DNA of 64,000 nt from Oceanobacillus piezotolerans (lineage in GTDB: Bacteria > Bacillota > Bacilli > Bacillales > Amphibacillaceae), in assembly GCF_003665065.1 (NCBI RefSeq), contig NZ_RCHR01000001.1, forward strand, positions 124,001 to 188,000, read 5' to 3'. Shown piece after piece: positions 1 through 7,541 of this stretch (positions are counted from its first letter, which is position 1; every line of letters starts with the position of its first letter). The translations under genes and the position numbers were made by a program. The notes beneath the pieces are model-generated. The model did not search any database and had not been told where the DNA came from. It saw only the letters and a list, made by a program, of their open reading frames with translations.

Positions 1-243
1 TTTTACAAGGGATGCAAAATAACCAAACCCAATTCCGCCAATAAAGAACATACCGATGAAACTAACAATTAAAAAGAATAAAATGATATTCCAAATAATA
101 TCGTATGTAATGCGAGAGCTCCGTTGTATTTTTCCTGTTTGCCACTGTCTTTTGAATATTTTCGCAAAAGGAATCTCATTTATAGCATTTCCGATAGATT
201 TGATTTTCTCTCGCCATCTATGGAAAAGTTCTTTTATCTTCAT
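1..243 (-). CDS. Class A penicillin-binding protein (PBP1A family), N-terminal part
   Basis: The frame is open to the window edge, so only the first 81 residues are seen. They show a basic cytoplasmic tail of about 45 residues, one membrane segment (about residues 48-70), then GYFASLVK, which I know from the junction leading into the transglycosylase domain of Bacillaceae PBP1A proteins. Such an enzyme would polymerise and crosslink peptidoglycan outside the membrane. The ATG at 241-243 has a GGGGG ribosome-binding site just upstream. It is divergent from tyrS, an arrangement I recall in several Bacillaceae. Neither catalytic domain lies inside the window, so the family call rests on the N-terminus and context only. 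Confidence 0.6.
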   Translation of the reverse strand, partial: MKIKELFHRWREKIKSIGNAINEIPFAKIFKRQWQTGKIQRSSRITYDIIWNIILFFLIVSFIGMFFIGGIGFGYFASLVK

Positions 244-318
244 AGAAAAACCCCCTAAAATTCTTTCTATATTATAGCATAAGTATAATTTCTGTTGAAT
301 GGGAAATTAGGAAGGGGT

Positions 319-347
319 TTGCATTTTTAGAGAGATTATGGTATTAA
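319..347 (+). promoter_or_regulatory. Sigma-A promoter of the tyrS T-box transcript
   Basis: TTGCAT (319-324) and TATTAA (342-347) are separated by 17 bp. Transcription would start near 354, just before the T-box leader. Confidence 0.5.
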
Positions 348-353
348 TGAATA

Positions 354-604
354 ACAAGTAATTAAACCTAACGGCAATGAAAGAACTTAGTAGCCTAGTA
401 AATCCCTATTCTAGAGAGCTAGCGGTGGTGAAAGCTAGTATATATTTGCAGGCGAATTACAATCTGGAGCTTTTTCTTTACATAGATATATGTGAAGAAA
501 CGGTGGAGACATCGTTAACAATCCCAAGTGGCATACGTATGCAACAAGGGTGGTACCGCGACTTTAAACCTCGTCCCTTCTTTTTAGAAGGACGGGGTTT
601 TTAT
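354..604 (+). promoter_or_regulatory. Tyrosine T-box riboswitch leader of tyrS
   Basis: The T-box sequence AGGGTGGTACCGCG is at 547-560 and is followed by a terminator hairpin at 566-601 with a T-run. Stem I carries GGTGGTGAAAG (423-433). The likely specifier is TAC (Tyr) at 458-460, followed by A as usual. Uncharged tRNA-Tyr would stabilise the antiterminator and allow tyrS transcription; charged tRNA would leave the terminator. T-box control of tyrS is established in Bacillus. Confidence 0.93.
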
Positions 605-633
605 ATTTTAATAAATGATTGGAGAGTGGAAAA

Positions 634-1905
634 GTGGAAATTTTACAGGATTTAGAAAATCGTGGCTTAGTCCAGGCAATTACTGATAGGGAAGGTTTAA
701 GTGAACAATTACAAAGCAGTCAAGTTTCCTTGTACTGTGGATTTGATCCAACTGCTGACAGCTTACATATCGGACATCTAGTGCCATTGATGATGCTGAA
801 ACGCTTTCAAAAGGCCGGCCATAAACCAATAGCACTAGTTGGTGGCGGAACTGGAATGATTGGAGATCCTAGTGGCCGTTCTACAGAAAGATCTTTAAAC
901 ACGGAAGAGGTTGTGGATGGATTCAGCGAAGCTATAAAACAGCAGATTAGTAAAATTGTTTCAGAAGAAGGAGAAGAAAATCCAATTGTTGTTCGAAATA
1001 ATAAAGAATGGTTAGGGCAAACAACCATTATAGAATTTCTCCGTGACACTGGTAAGCATTTTAGCATTAACTACATGCTTGCAAAAGATTCTGTAGCAAG
1101 TCGTATTGAAAATGGAATATCTTTTACTGAGTTTAGTTATATGTTATTGCAATCTCTTGATTTCTTAAAACTAAACCAAGAAGAAAATGTAACACTGCAA
1201 ATTGGCGGAAGTGACCAATGGGGAAATATTACAGCAGGAATGGAGTTAATTCGTCGTTCACGTGAAAATCAAGATGAAGAAGTGAAAGTATTCGGTTTAA
1301 CTGTACCTCTTATAACCAAAGCCGACGGAACCAAGTTTGGTAAATCTGCTGGAAACGCGATCTGGTTAGATGGCGAGAAAACAACTCCATATGAATTCTA
1401 CCAGTTTTGGATTAATACAGATGACCGTGATGTGGTTAAATTTATTAACTACTTTACATTCTTGTCTCAAGAGGAAATTGCTGAATTAGAAGAAGAAGTG
1501 AAAAACCGTCCTGAGAATCGAGTGGCGCAGAAGCGTTTAGCGGAAGAGATGACGAAGCTCGTACACAGTGAGGAAGCGTTAGTACAAGCTCAGAAAATCT
1601 CAGATGCTCTATTTAGCGGGGATTTAAAGCAATTATCGGGCAGCGAAATTAAACAAGGATTTAAAGATGTACCTACCTTTGAGGCAATTAAAGAAGAGGT
1701 TGGGTTAGTTAACTTGCTGGTTAATGCAAAAATCTCACCATCGAAGCGTCAAGCAAGGGAAGACATTAAGAATGGTGCCATCTACATTAATGGTGAGAGA
1801 CAGCAGGAAGTTGACTACAAAGTAGACGCCAATGATCGTATAGAAGATACCTTTACAATCATACGTCGTGGGAAAAAGAAATACTACTTAGTTAATTTTA
1901 AATAG
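634..1905 (+). CDS. tyrS: Tyrosyl-tRNA synthetase
   Basis: Cytoplasmic class I synthetase that charges tRNA-Tyr using ATP. The Rossmann core carries the HIGH signature at residues 45-48 and the KFGKS loop at 234-238. GSDQWGN, typical of TyrS, lies between them, and an S4-like RNA-binding domain occupies about 355-420 (SPSKRQAREDI onward). The length of 423 residues is normal. I chose the GTG at 634 because GGAGAG at 621-626 lies 7 nt upstream; an in-frame TTG at 619 has no such site. Expression is controlled by the preceding tyrosine T-box, and a terminator follows the gene. Confidence 0.97.
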   Translation: MEILQDLENRGLVQAITDREGLSEQLQSSQVSLYCGFDPTADSLHIGHLVPLMMLKRFQKAGHKPIALVGGGTGMIGDPSGRSTERSLNTEEVVDGFSEAIKQQISKIVSEEGEENPIVVRNNKEWLGQTTIIEFLRDTGKHFSINYMLAKDSVASRIENGISFTEFSYMLLQSLDFLKLNQEENVTLQIGGSDQWGNITAGMELIRRSRENQDEEVKVFGLTVPLITKADGTKFGKSAGNAIWLDGEKTTPYEFYQFWINTDDRDVVKFINYFTFLSQEEIAELEEEVKNRPENRVAQKRLAEEMTKLVHSEEALVQAQKISDALFSGDLKQLSGSEIKQGFKDVPTFEAIKEEVGLVNLLVNAKISPSKRQAREDIKNGAIYINGERQQEVDYKVDANDRIEDTFTIIRRGKKKYYLVNFK

Positions 1906-1912
1906 TTATATG

Positions 1913-1942
1913 AAGCACTGGCGTGAATGCTAGTGCTTTTTA
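1913..1942 (+). terminator. Intrinsic terminator after tyrS
   Basis: AAGCACT pairs with AGTGCTT around a short loop and is followed by TTTTTATG. Confidence 0.7.
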
Positions 1943-1999
1943 TGTTTTATTGAAGTTAAAAAAGGGGAGAGTTAAGTATAATTAGAAGGAGGAATATGT

Positions 2000-2626
2000 A
2001 TGGGGAATTTAAATGTCTTGTTTTTAAACACATCCTTAAAAAGTAGTGAAGAAACTTCAAATACACAAGTATTGTTTGATCAGGCTGCACTTATTTATCA
2101 ACGTGAAGGGTTTAATACCGAAAGCATTCGTTTAGCGGATTACAATATTAAATATGGGATAAGTGGAGATATGGGAGAAGGCGATGAATGGCCGCAAATA
2201 TTAGAAAAAGTAAAAGAAGCTAATATTGTTATTATCGGTACACCTATATGGTTAGGGGAAAAAAGCGCTATTGCTAAGCTTGCGATTGAACGGCTGTATG
2301 GGAGCAGTAGCGAAACCAATGAGAAAGGCCAAGCCATCTTCTATAATAAAGTTGGTGGTGCGATCGTAACCGGGAATGAGGATGGGGCTAAAGGTTCTGC
2401 TGCATCAATTCTTTATGCTTTAGCACATATTGGATTCGTCATTCCGCCAAATGTCGATACGTATTGGGTTGGTGAAGCGGGACCAGGACCATCCTTAATT
2501 GATGCAAATGGACTGGAGAATGAATTTACACAGCAGCATATCGAAATGCTAGCATATAATACAATGTATTTTGCTAAATTATTAGATCAAAACCCTATCC
2601 CCGCTAAAGGGAATACATTGGAATAG
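2000..2626 (+). CDS. Flavodoxin-fold NAD(P)H-dependent FMN reductase family protein
   Basis: A 208-residue cytoplasmic protein with the flavodoxin-like pattern. An N-terminal beta strand leads into a phosphate-binding loop (LNTSLKSSEETSNTQ, about residues 9-23). IVIIGTPIWLG (about 74-84) and GGAIVTGNEDG (about 119-129) follow, as in FMN reductases of the YwqN/WrbA type. It probably binds FMN and reduces quinones, azo compounds or metal complexes; the substrate cannot be inferred. The ATG at 2000 follows a strong AGAAGGAGG site (1985-1993). It stands alone between two terminators. Confidence 0.75.
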   Translation: MGNLNVLFLNTSLKSSEETSNTQVLFDQAALIYQREGFNTESIRLADYNIKYGISGDMGEGDEWPQILEKVKEANIVIIGTPIWLGEKSAIAKLAIERLYGSSSETNEKGQAIFYNKVGGAIVTGNEDGAKGSAASILYALAHIGFVIPPNVDTYWVGEAGPGPSLIDANGLENEFTQQHIEMLAYNTMYFAKLLDQNPIPAKGNTLE

Positions 2627-2630
2627 AAGG

Positions 2631-2660
2631 AAACCTTAGAGTTGCTCTAAGGTTTTTTTT
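2631..2660 (+). terminator. Intrinsic terminator after the FMN reductase gene
   Basis: AAACCTTAGAG pairs with CTCTAAGGTTT, followed by a run of eight T. Confidence 0.9.
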
Positions 2661-2803
2661 AAGAAACTCATTGCCTACAGAGGTTGAATCAGCCTTCTTG
2701 AAGAAAATCGGCACAGTTAGCTAATGAATAAAAAAGATTTAGTGGTTTAGATAATCTTTATAAAGGATAAAGTATAGAAAGCTTTATTTTGGAGGCGATA
2801 AAA

Positions 2804-3022
2804 GTGAAGAAAGAGCAGCGAAATAAGTCTGAATATGAGAATAATGTAAAAAAATATGATGAAAAGCGTACTCCATTGGACGAGCAGGAAAATCAAAAGT
2901 TTGCAGATGACATACCATTAGAAGATTTGAAAATCGAACAAGAGGACGAGAAGAAAAAAGAGAAAACCAAAGACGACTCCCAAAGTGAACGAAAATATCA
3001 TAATGAGTCCCATAAATTATAA
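2804..3022 (+). CDS. Small, highly charged hypothetical protein
   Basis: A 72-residue protein made almost entirely of Lys, Glu, Asp, Gln, Asn and Ser, with no cysteine, signal peptide or membrane segment. It is probably disordered. The GTG at 2804 has GGAGG at 2791-2795, 8 nt upstream; an in-frame TTG at 2789 overlaps that site and is unlikely. A terminator follows directly, so this is a single-gene transcript. No family is recognised. Similar small hydrophilic peptides are common in sporeformers, but nothing here shows a sporulation role. Confidence 0.6.
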   Translation: MKKEQRNKSEYENNVKKYDEKRTPLDEQENQKFADDIPLEDLKIEQEDEKKKEKTKDDSQSERKYHNESHKL

Positions 3023-3053
3023 ACAGACTAGGTTATCAGTTTGTTGCCCCGTA

Positions 3054-3092
3054 GAAGATACCCTTTCATTTTGCTTGAATGGGTATCTTTTG
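3054..3092 (+). terminator. Intrinsic terminator after the small charged gene
   Basis: AAGATACCC and GGGTATCTTT pair around a 16-nt loop, with T-rich sequence after the stem. Confidence 0.7.
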
Positions 3093-3139
3093 TTCAAAGA
3101 AATATAACAGAAATACATATGATAAAAAGGAGTGGGAGA

Positions 3140-4402
3140 ATGACAGCAGAAGTGGTGATTATGAATAAAAAAGGTTTATCTTTAGCTGCAGACAGCGCTA
3201 TAACGAGTGGTGCAGATGGTGTTCAAAAAGTATATCATTCGGCTAATAAATTATTCTCTCTTACAAAAGAACATCCAGTAGGAATAATGGTATACGGTGC
3301 TGCGTCCTTTATGGAAGTGCCCTGGGAAGTAATTATCAAATCATTTCGGGACCATTTAAGGAATCGTAAATTTGCAGATTTAGCGGATTATGGTAAAGAA
3401 TTTATGGATTTTATTAGCAAGGATGAACGATTTAAAAATGAGGAGCTTGAATCTATTATTGTTTACCGAGTTTTTAGTGATTACTTTAAAAATCTTATAA
3501 GAGATGTCGAACAGATAATCGGAGAGAATAAAGATGCTGGACAAGTTGTTAATAATGAAAAGGTAACAGAATGGCTTGTACAAAGAGTTAACAACAGCAT
3601 TGCAGATTTTAAGCAAGAAAATCACTCTTTGTTGGAAATAGATTACCAATCTTTTAAAGTAAAGTTTGCCGATATTGTAACAGAAGTAAAAGAGGAGTTC
3701 ATACCTTATGATTTTCCTGAAGAAGCGGAGGAATGCTTGCATGAGCTCGCTTTTCAGTGCGTGACAAAGGACTGTTTTAGTAACGGCAGCACAGGTTTGG
3801 TAATCACTGGATACGGAGATAAGGAAATTTTTCCCGTTTTAATAAATTATCGATTAGAAGGATTTGTATTCGGAGAATTAAAGTATAAAAAATTAATAGA
3901 GAGAAAAATTGGTTATACGCCGGATATAGAGGATGGAGTTGCTTGCATTACTGCTTTTGCTCAAAAAGAGATGGTCCATTCCTTTATGGGGGGAGTAGAA
4001 CCGAATATGGAGGATGCAATATTTACAATTATGGACCAAGTGTTGAGCCGATATCCTGAACAAATACAGAAACATTTAAATATAAACTTTACAGACAAAC
4101 AGGTTCAAGAATTGAAAAAATTGGGTATAGAGATGTATAGATCTATTGAAGATGCAGTCGATGAATACAAACAAAATAATTATATTAAACCTTTACTGGG
4201 AATTGTTCGGTCTTTACCAATAGAGGAACTAGCGAAAATGACTGAGGCGCTAATTAATCTAACCTCCTTTAAACGCAAAGTGACAAGAGCTACTGAATCA
4301 GTTGGTCCACCAATTGATGTCGCAGTCATTACAAAAGGTGATGGTTTTGTTTGGATAAAAAGGAAAAATCTTGTTGATTCAGAGTTGAATGCAAGGCTGT
4401 AA
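3140..4402 (+). CDS. Stand-alone proteasome-like Ntn-hydrolase family protein
   Basis: A 420-residue cytoplasmic protein of unknown function. Its N-terminus reads M-TAEVVIMNKKGLSLAADSA. Once the initiator Met is removed (Thr follows it), Thr becomes residue 1 and the Asp of LAADSA residue 17, the same spacing as the catalytic Thr1/Asp17 of proteasome beta subunits and HslV. A Lys in SANKLF (residue 36 after Met removal) is placed like the catalytic Lys33, and VYGAAS resembles the glycine-rich strand after it. The rest is about 350 mostly helical residues absent from proteasome subunits. The ATG at 3140 follows AAAAGGAG (3125-3132). No HslU, ClpX or proteasome partner is adjacent. The Ntn assignment is my inference from the N-terminus. 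Confidence 0.6.
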   Translation: MTAEVVIMNKKGLSLAADSAITSGADGVQKVYHSANKLFSLTKEHPVGIMVYGAASFMEVPWEVIIKSFRDHLRNRKFADLADYGKEFMDFISKDERFKNEELESIIVYRVFSDYFKNLIRDVEQIIGENKDAGQVVNNEKVTEWLVQRVNNSIADFKQENHSLLEIDYQSFKVKFADIVTEVKEEFIPYDFPEEAEECLHELAFQCVTKDCFSNGSTGLVITGYGDKEIFPVLINYRLEGFVFGELKYKKLIERKIGYTPDIEDGVACITAFAQKEMVHSFMGGVEPNMEDAIFTIMDQVLSRYPEQIQKHLNINFTDKQVQELKKLGIEMYRSIEDAVDEYKQNNYIKPLLGIVRSLPIEELAKMTEALINLTSFKRKVTRATESVGPPIDVAVITKGDGFVWIKRKNLVDSELNARL

Positions 4403-4484
4403 CGAAGTTTACCAGTTCACTCAGTGAATGCTGTGCTTGGTTAAAAAGGAAAACTTCTTCCTTAAATATGAAAGGGGCCTCATT

Positions 4485-4634
4485 ATGGATATCAAGGAAA
4501 GAAAAAAAGAAGAATACTTTAATCTATCTAAAAAGGATCGCCTGGAATTTGAGATGGAAGAAAAAGAAAAGCAGGAAAAGGAAACAGCTGCCGAGAAAGT
4601 TTTTGACAAATTAAATGAAAAATATTCTAAATAA
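4485..4634 (+). CDS. Small charged hypothetical protein
   Basis: A 49-residue Lys/Glu-rich, probably helical peptide without a signal or membrane segment. The ATG at 4485 follows AAAGGGG at 4471-4477. An upstream in-frame ATG at 4428 lacks a ribosome-binding site. A terminator follows. I do not recognise a family. Confidence 0.55.
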   Translation: MDIKERKKEEYFNLSKKDRLEFEMEEKEKQEKETAAEKVFDKLNEKYSK

Positions 4635-4645
4635 CTGAGCAAAAT

Positions 4646-4682
4646 AAAACCCAAGAAAACTAAACAGATTTTCTAGGGTTTT
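4646..4682 (+). terminator. Intrinsic terminator after 4485-4634
   Basis: AAAACCC-AGAAAA pairs with TTTTCT-GGGTTTT, ending in TTTTAAT. Confidence 0.6.
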
Positions 4683-4933
4683 AATATTATTAAGAAATGC
4701 TAAAGGGATCAGCTCCTTAGCAAATTAATGGTAGGTAGTCGATTACTTTTTAGAAGGCATGATGTACTGATTATTTTGAATTCAGAACAAGTCAGCGACG
4801 TGCAATTATAAGAGGGATAAGTATAGGAATAAGGGCTCGGAAAAATTGTAAGTCCCGGAGCCCTATTTAAAAAAGGAGGTACATGATGGTAGGTTATGGT
4901 GGTTATCTAATATTAGGACTTCCTATTAATAAA

Positions 4934-5065
4934 TTAGTATCCAGTATGAACGAAGGATACACCGATAATAATTAATAGGATAAATAGGACTACGATTAAG
5001 GCGAAATTCATGCCCCCGCCGCCATAACTGCCGCCATAACCGCCGCCACTGCTGTATTGATACAT
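4934..5065 (-). CDS. YjcZ family sporulation peptide
   Basis: A 43-residue peptide: a Gly/Tyr/Ser-rich N-terminus (residues 4-18, repeats of GGSYGG type) followed by one hydrophobic helix, FALIVVLFILLIIIG (residues 21-35), and a short tail. This is the layout of the YjcZ family, tiny membrane peptides of Bacillaceae spores. The ATG (5063-5065) has an AAGGTGGTGA site upstream. A hairpin at 4826-4865 (GGGCTC pairing with GAGCCC) may end the transcript. The conserved VVLFILLIIIG block makes the family call fairly safe. Confidence 0.8.
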   Translation of the reverse strand: MYQYSSGGGYGGSYGGGGMNFALIVVLFILLIIIGVSFVHTGY

Positions 5066-5308
5066 TAAAGCTCACCACCTTTCTTAGATAATATATGATA
5101 TGTACTAGAAAGCATTCTAGTAAGAGACAAGAATGGAGTTCTTGATAAATAGGGGAATTAATTAGTAGATTTAATTAGTAGATTTAATTAATTGTACTGT
5201 AGATGGAGAGTTTGGGATTGATTTGAAATTGGCAAGAAAGAAGAGAGGAGAAACGGTCGGAAGCCAAGTACTTAATCATTCACTGTGGAATTTTTTCTAG
5301 TTTATTAG

Positions 5309-5604
5309 TAATTGCATCTGACCATGTTTTACTTTTTTAAAAGTCTCCCTAAGTTAGCCAATTAAGTAGGGGAGAATACATATATAGAACCTTTATTAAT
5401 GGAAACCCCTAGAACACTTGTTATAACAAGGTTTCTAGGGGTTAGCCTTATAAAGCCTATAAATTAATGAGAGTAGAACTCAACGGTTAATTTCTGCTGG
5501 AAGTTCAGAACGCTAGGGTAAACAGTGTATGAAGCTTCTAGTTTGTTTTCGTCAAATCTTAAATATTGTGGTACGAAGTTTTTCACTTCACTTGCTTCTT
5601 TTAC
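5309..5604. repeat. Decayed copy of the element-end/rpsD 3' junction
   Basis: This stretch matches 20639-20959 along its length. It contains a degraded motif (GCATCTGACCATGTTTTAC against GCGTCTGACCCACGTTTTAC), the shared AATTAAGTAGGGGAGAATAC, a terminator-like hairpin at 5402-5444 with nearly the same loop as 20739-20778, and the 19-bp att core with one mismatch at 5464-5482. About 120 bp of degenerate rpsD 3' coding sequence follow (opposite strand), with an 11-nt deletion after position 5485 and an early loss of frame. It is non-functional as a gene and reads as the scar of an earlier related insertion. Confidence 0.85.
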
Positions 5605-5645
5605 TTATAAAAATAGAGGGATATGGAACCTGCCCTGCAACTGGC

Positions 5646-6962
5646 TTATAAATTGAAAATAGCTGTTTTTCCTTTGGATATATCTTTTGCTTCTTCGTTC
5701 TTCATTGGACCAACTTCCACTTCGAAGGCCTTATCCTTCCAAATTTTCTCATATTGCTCCTGATCCAAAATGTACAGCTGTAAGAATTCTCCGGATTCCC
5801 CCGCTGGTATCACATCATCATAGCTATAATCGAGCAGCATTCCTTCGTTAAGCGTATACTGAGTGCCGTCATTCATTGTTAGCTTGGAATATGTGGAAGA
5901 CAAGCCGATTGCTTCGGATCCTTTATTATCAAGATTAAATTTCACTGTCAATAACACCATTCCATTCGTAAAATTCACAAAGCGCGGTGCTTCCACTTCA
6001 TTAGGAGTGAACTCTGTAAATTGGTATCCATCCAATGTTACGGTAACGTCACCTAATTCTTCACTTTCATTGGTGCCGTCTTTTTCCTCCAGCATTTTCT
6101 TTTCACCCATGTCAGAACTTGTTACCTTATCTTGGTAAAATGCCTGGTTGGCTTCGACCTTTTCAGCCCCTTGTTCACTTAAACTTAACGTGAACTTTCC
6201 GTCTTTACCAATAGTCGAACCAAAGTCATCCTTTTCAGCTTGTGCTGCAGGAACCTCTACGACTGCTGTTGATTCGTCTAAAACTGTTTTTAAATCTTTG
6301 GCGCCAAATGGATATGTATAGAATCCTGTCATAGATTCACCAGCTTCTAATAAATATCCATCTGATGGGTTGAGCATTGTTGGGATCTGGTCGTCCTCAG
6401 GGAGCAAATCTTTATAATTATTATAAGCTTTTTGAGCTCCAGTAAATGACAAATAGAAGGCAGGCATATAATATACATCTTTATCCATTTCATTTGAGAT
6501 TGTATATTGAGCAATTATTACACCACCATTCGTTTCATCATTGAATGGTATACTATAGTCTGTATGAAAATCATTAAGTTCTATTAATTTGTAAGAATCG
6601 AGAGAAACGGAAACCGCTTCTGTCGTATGTACTTGTGGTTCATCGTTTTCATAAAGAATACTTGTTGTTCCTTCCGTTTCTTCTTCCATAAAACTTATTA
6701 ATTCTGAAAAGTCACTTGAACTATTGGCTGTATCGTTAGCAGCATCCGTGTTTTCTTCCGTATCCTCTTTTTCTTCTTCGTTAGATGCTTCCTCTGCTGC
6801 ATCTTCATCTTGTTCCTCTGTTTGTCCGGCTGCAGCATCCGTACTTTCTGCAGCATTTGCAACTTCTTCTTCCTTTGGTGTTTCTGTCTCACTTCCACAT
6901 CCACTAATTAGTAGTACTGCGAACAACATTGTGACAAGCATCGTCAGTAATCTTCTTTTCAA
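5646..6962 (-). CDS. Secreted lipoprotein, DUF5068-like
   Basis: A 438-residue lipoprotein. From the TTG at 6962 (TTGGAGG site upstream) it has a basic start, a hydrophobic core and the lipobox LISGC with the lipidated Cys at residue 22. An acidic, disordered linker of about 70 Glu/Asp/Ala/Thr-rich residues leads to two similar beta-rich domains (about 110-250 and 290-438), each opening with a V(S/T)VSLDSY/VTVTLDGY-type strand. The pattern resembles DUF5068 proteins of Bacillaceae and Listeria; the domain name is from memory. A longer in-frame start at 6995 lacks a good site. It lies between two copies of the rpsD att core, so it may be left-over cargo of an older insertion. Confidence 0.7.
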   Translation of the reverse strand: MKRRLLTMLVTMLFAVLLISGCGSETETPKEEEVANAAESTDAAAGQTEEQDEDAAEEASNEEEKEDTEENTDAANDTANSSSDFSELISFMEEETEGTTSILYENDEPQVHTTEAVSVSLDSYKLIELNDFHTDYSIPFNDETNGGVIIAQYTISNEMDKDVYYMPAFYLSFTGAQKAYNNYKDLLPEDDQIPTMLNPSDGYLLEAGESMTGFYTYPFGAKDLKTVLDESTAVVEVPAAQAEKDDFGSTIGKDGKFTLSLSEQGAEKVEANQAFYQDKVTSSDMGEKKMLEEKDGTNESEELGDVTVTLDGYQFTEFTPNEVEAPRFVNFTNGMVLLTVKFNLDNKGSEAIGLSSTYSKLTMNDGTQYTLNEGMLLDYSYDDVIPAGESGEFLQLYILDQEQYEKIWKDKAFEVEVGPMKNEEAKDISKGKTAIFNL

Positions 6963-7410
6963 TTTTCTTAACCTCCAATATTTTACTACTACCAAAATAC
7001 TAACATATGGTTATAATTTCCAATATCGGTAGAAAGCAATAAAATTAGTTAGATAAGGGTTAGAAGCAAATACAACTGCCTAGGAAAAAATAATCATTTA
7101 TTAGAGAAAGTAGGACTGTCTACTTTTAAAATATTTTTTTCTAGTTCATTTTTGGTGGTTTTAGAGAATCAATAAAAATATATTCTTATAATAATAAAAC
7201 TAGATTTTATATGTTGGCTTTTTCAAAAGACGACAATTATTAATGTATTTTAAACACCGAGAGATAATAAGATGCAAACTAGAAATGTGAAGGAAGACCG
7301 TCTATATGAAATAAAGAAGAAGAGCAAGAAGAGGAGAGATATCGGGGGGTGGGAGAAGAAATATGTTTTCGAATGCCTTCCCAAAAGGATGGTTTAAAAG
7401 TAACACAATA
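6963..7410. other. Gene-free AT-rich stretch
   Basis: I see no supported gene here. It holds the 5' region of the lipoprotein gene and AT-rich sequence running into the terminator and att core at 7414-7493. It may be left over from an older insertion. Confidence 0.4.
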
Positions 7411-7413
7411 AAA

Positions 7414-7450
7414 AAACCCTAGAAATGTTAATACAACGTTTCTAGGGTTT
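7414..7450. terminator. Bidirectional terminator beside attL
   Basis: AAACCCTAGAAA (7414-7425) pairs perfectly with TTTCTAGGGTTT (7439-7450) and both sides carry A/T runs. The outer stem equals the hairpins beside the other two att copies, but the loop differs. It is probably the rpsD terminator that was displaced when the element inserted. Confidence 0.75.
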
Positions 7451-7474
7451 TTTATACTATATTCTATCTTTCGA

Positions 7475-7493
7475 TTAACGAGAGTAGAACTCA
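7475..7493. repeat. attL core
   Basis: TTAACGAGAGTAGAACTCA is identical to 20808-20826. On the minus strand it encodes EFYSR and the stop codon of S4, but here it is cut off from any rpsD body. Confidence 0.85.
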
Positions 7494-7541
7494 TTAGTAT
7501 TAATAAACCCTAATATATCAACGTTTATAGCTTATATTTTA

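Noticed and set aside
56-277. Plus-strand frame of 73 codons at the window start
   Set aside because: It lies antisense to the N-terminus of the penicillin-binding protein, which has a ribosome-binding site and a membrane segment; the plus frame has neither.
377-655. Plus-strand frame of 92 codons before tyrS
   Set aside because: It covers the T-box leader, including the terminator and the tyrS ribosome-binding site. It is RNA structure, not protein.
5151-5193. Short direct repeats of ATTAGTAGATTTA
   Set aside because: Only two or three units in AT-rich non-coding DNA, with no spacers or nearby cas genes; not a CRISPR array.
6724-7032. Ser-rich plus-strand frame of 102 codons
   Set aside because: It is the reverse of the acidic linker of the lipoprotein; low-complexity sequence gives long frames on the other strand.
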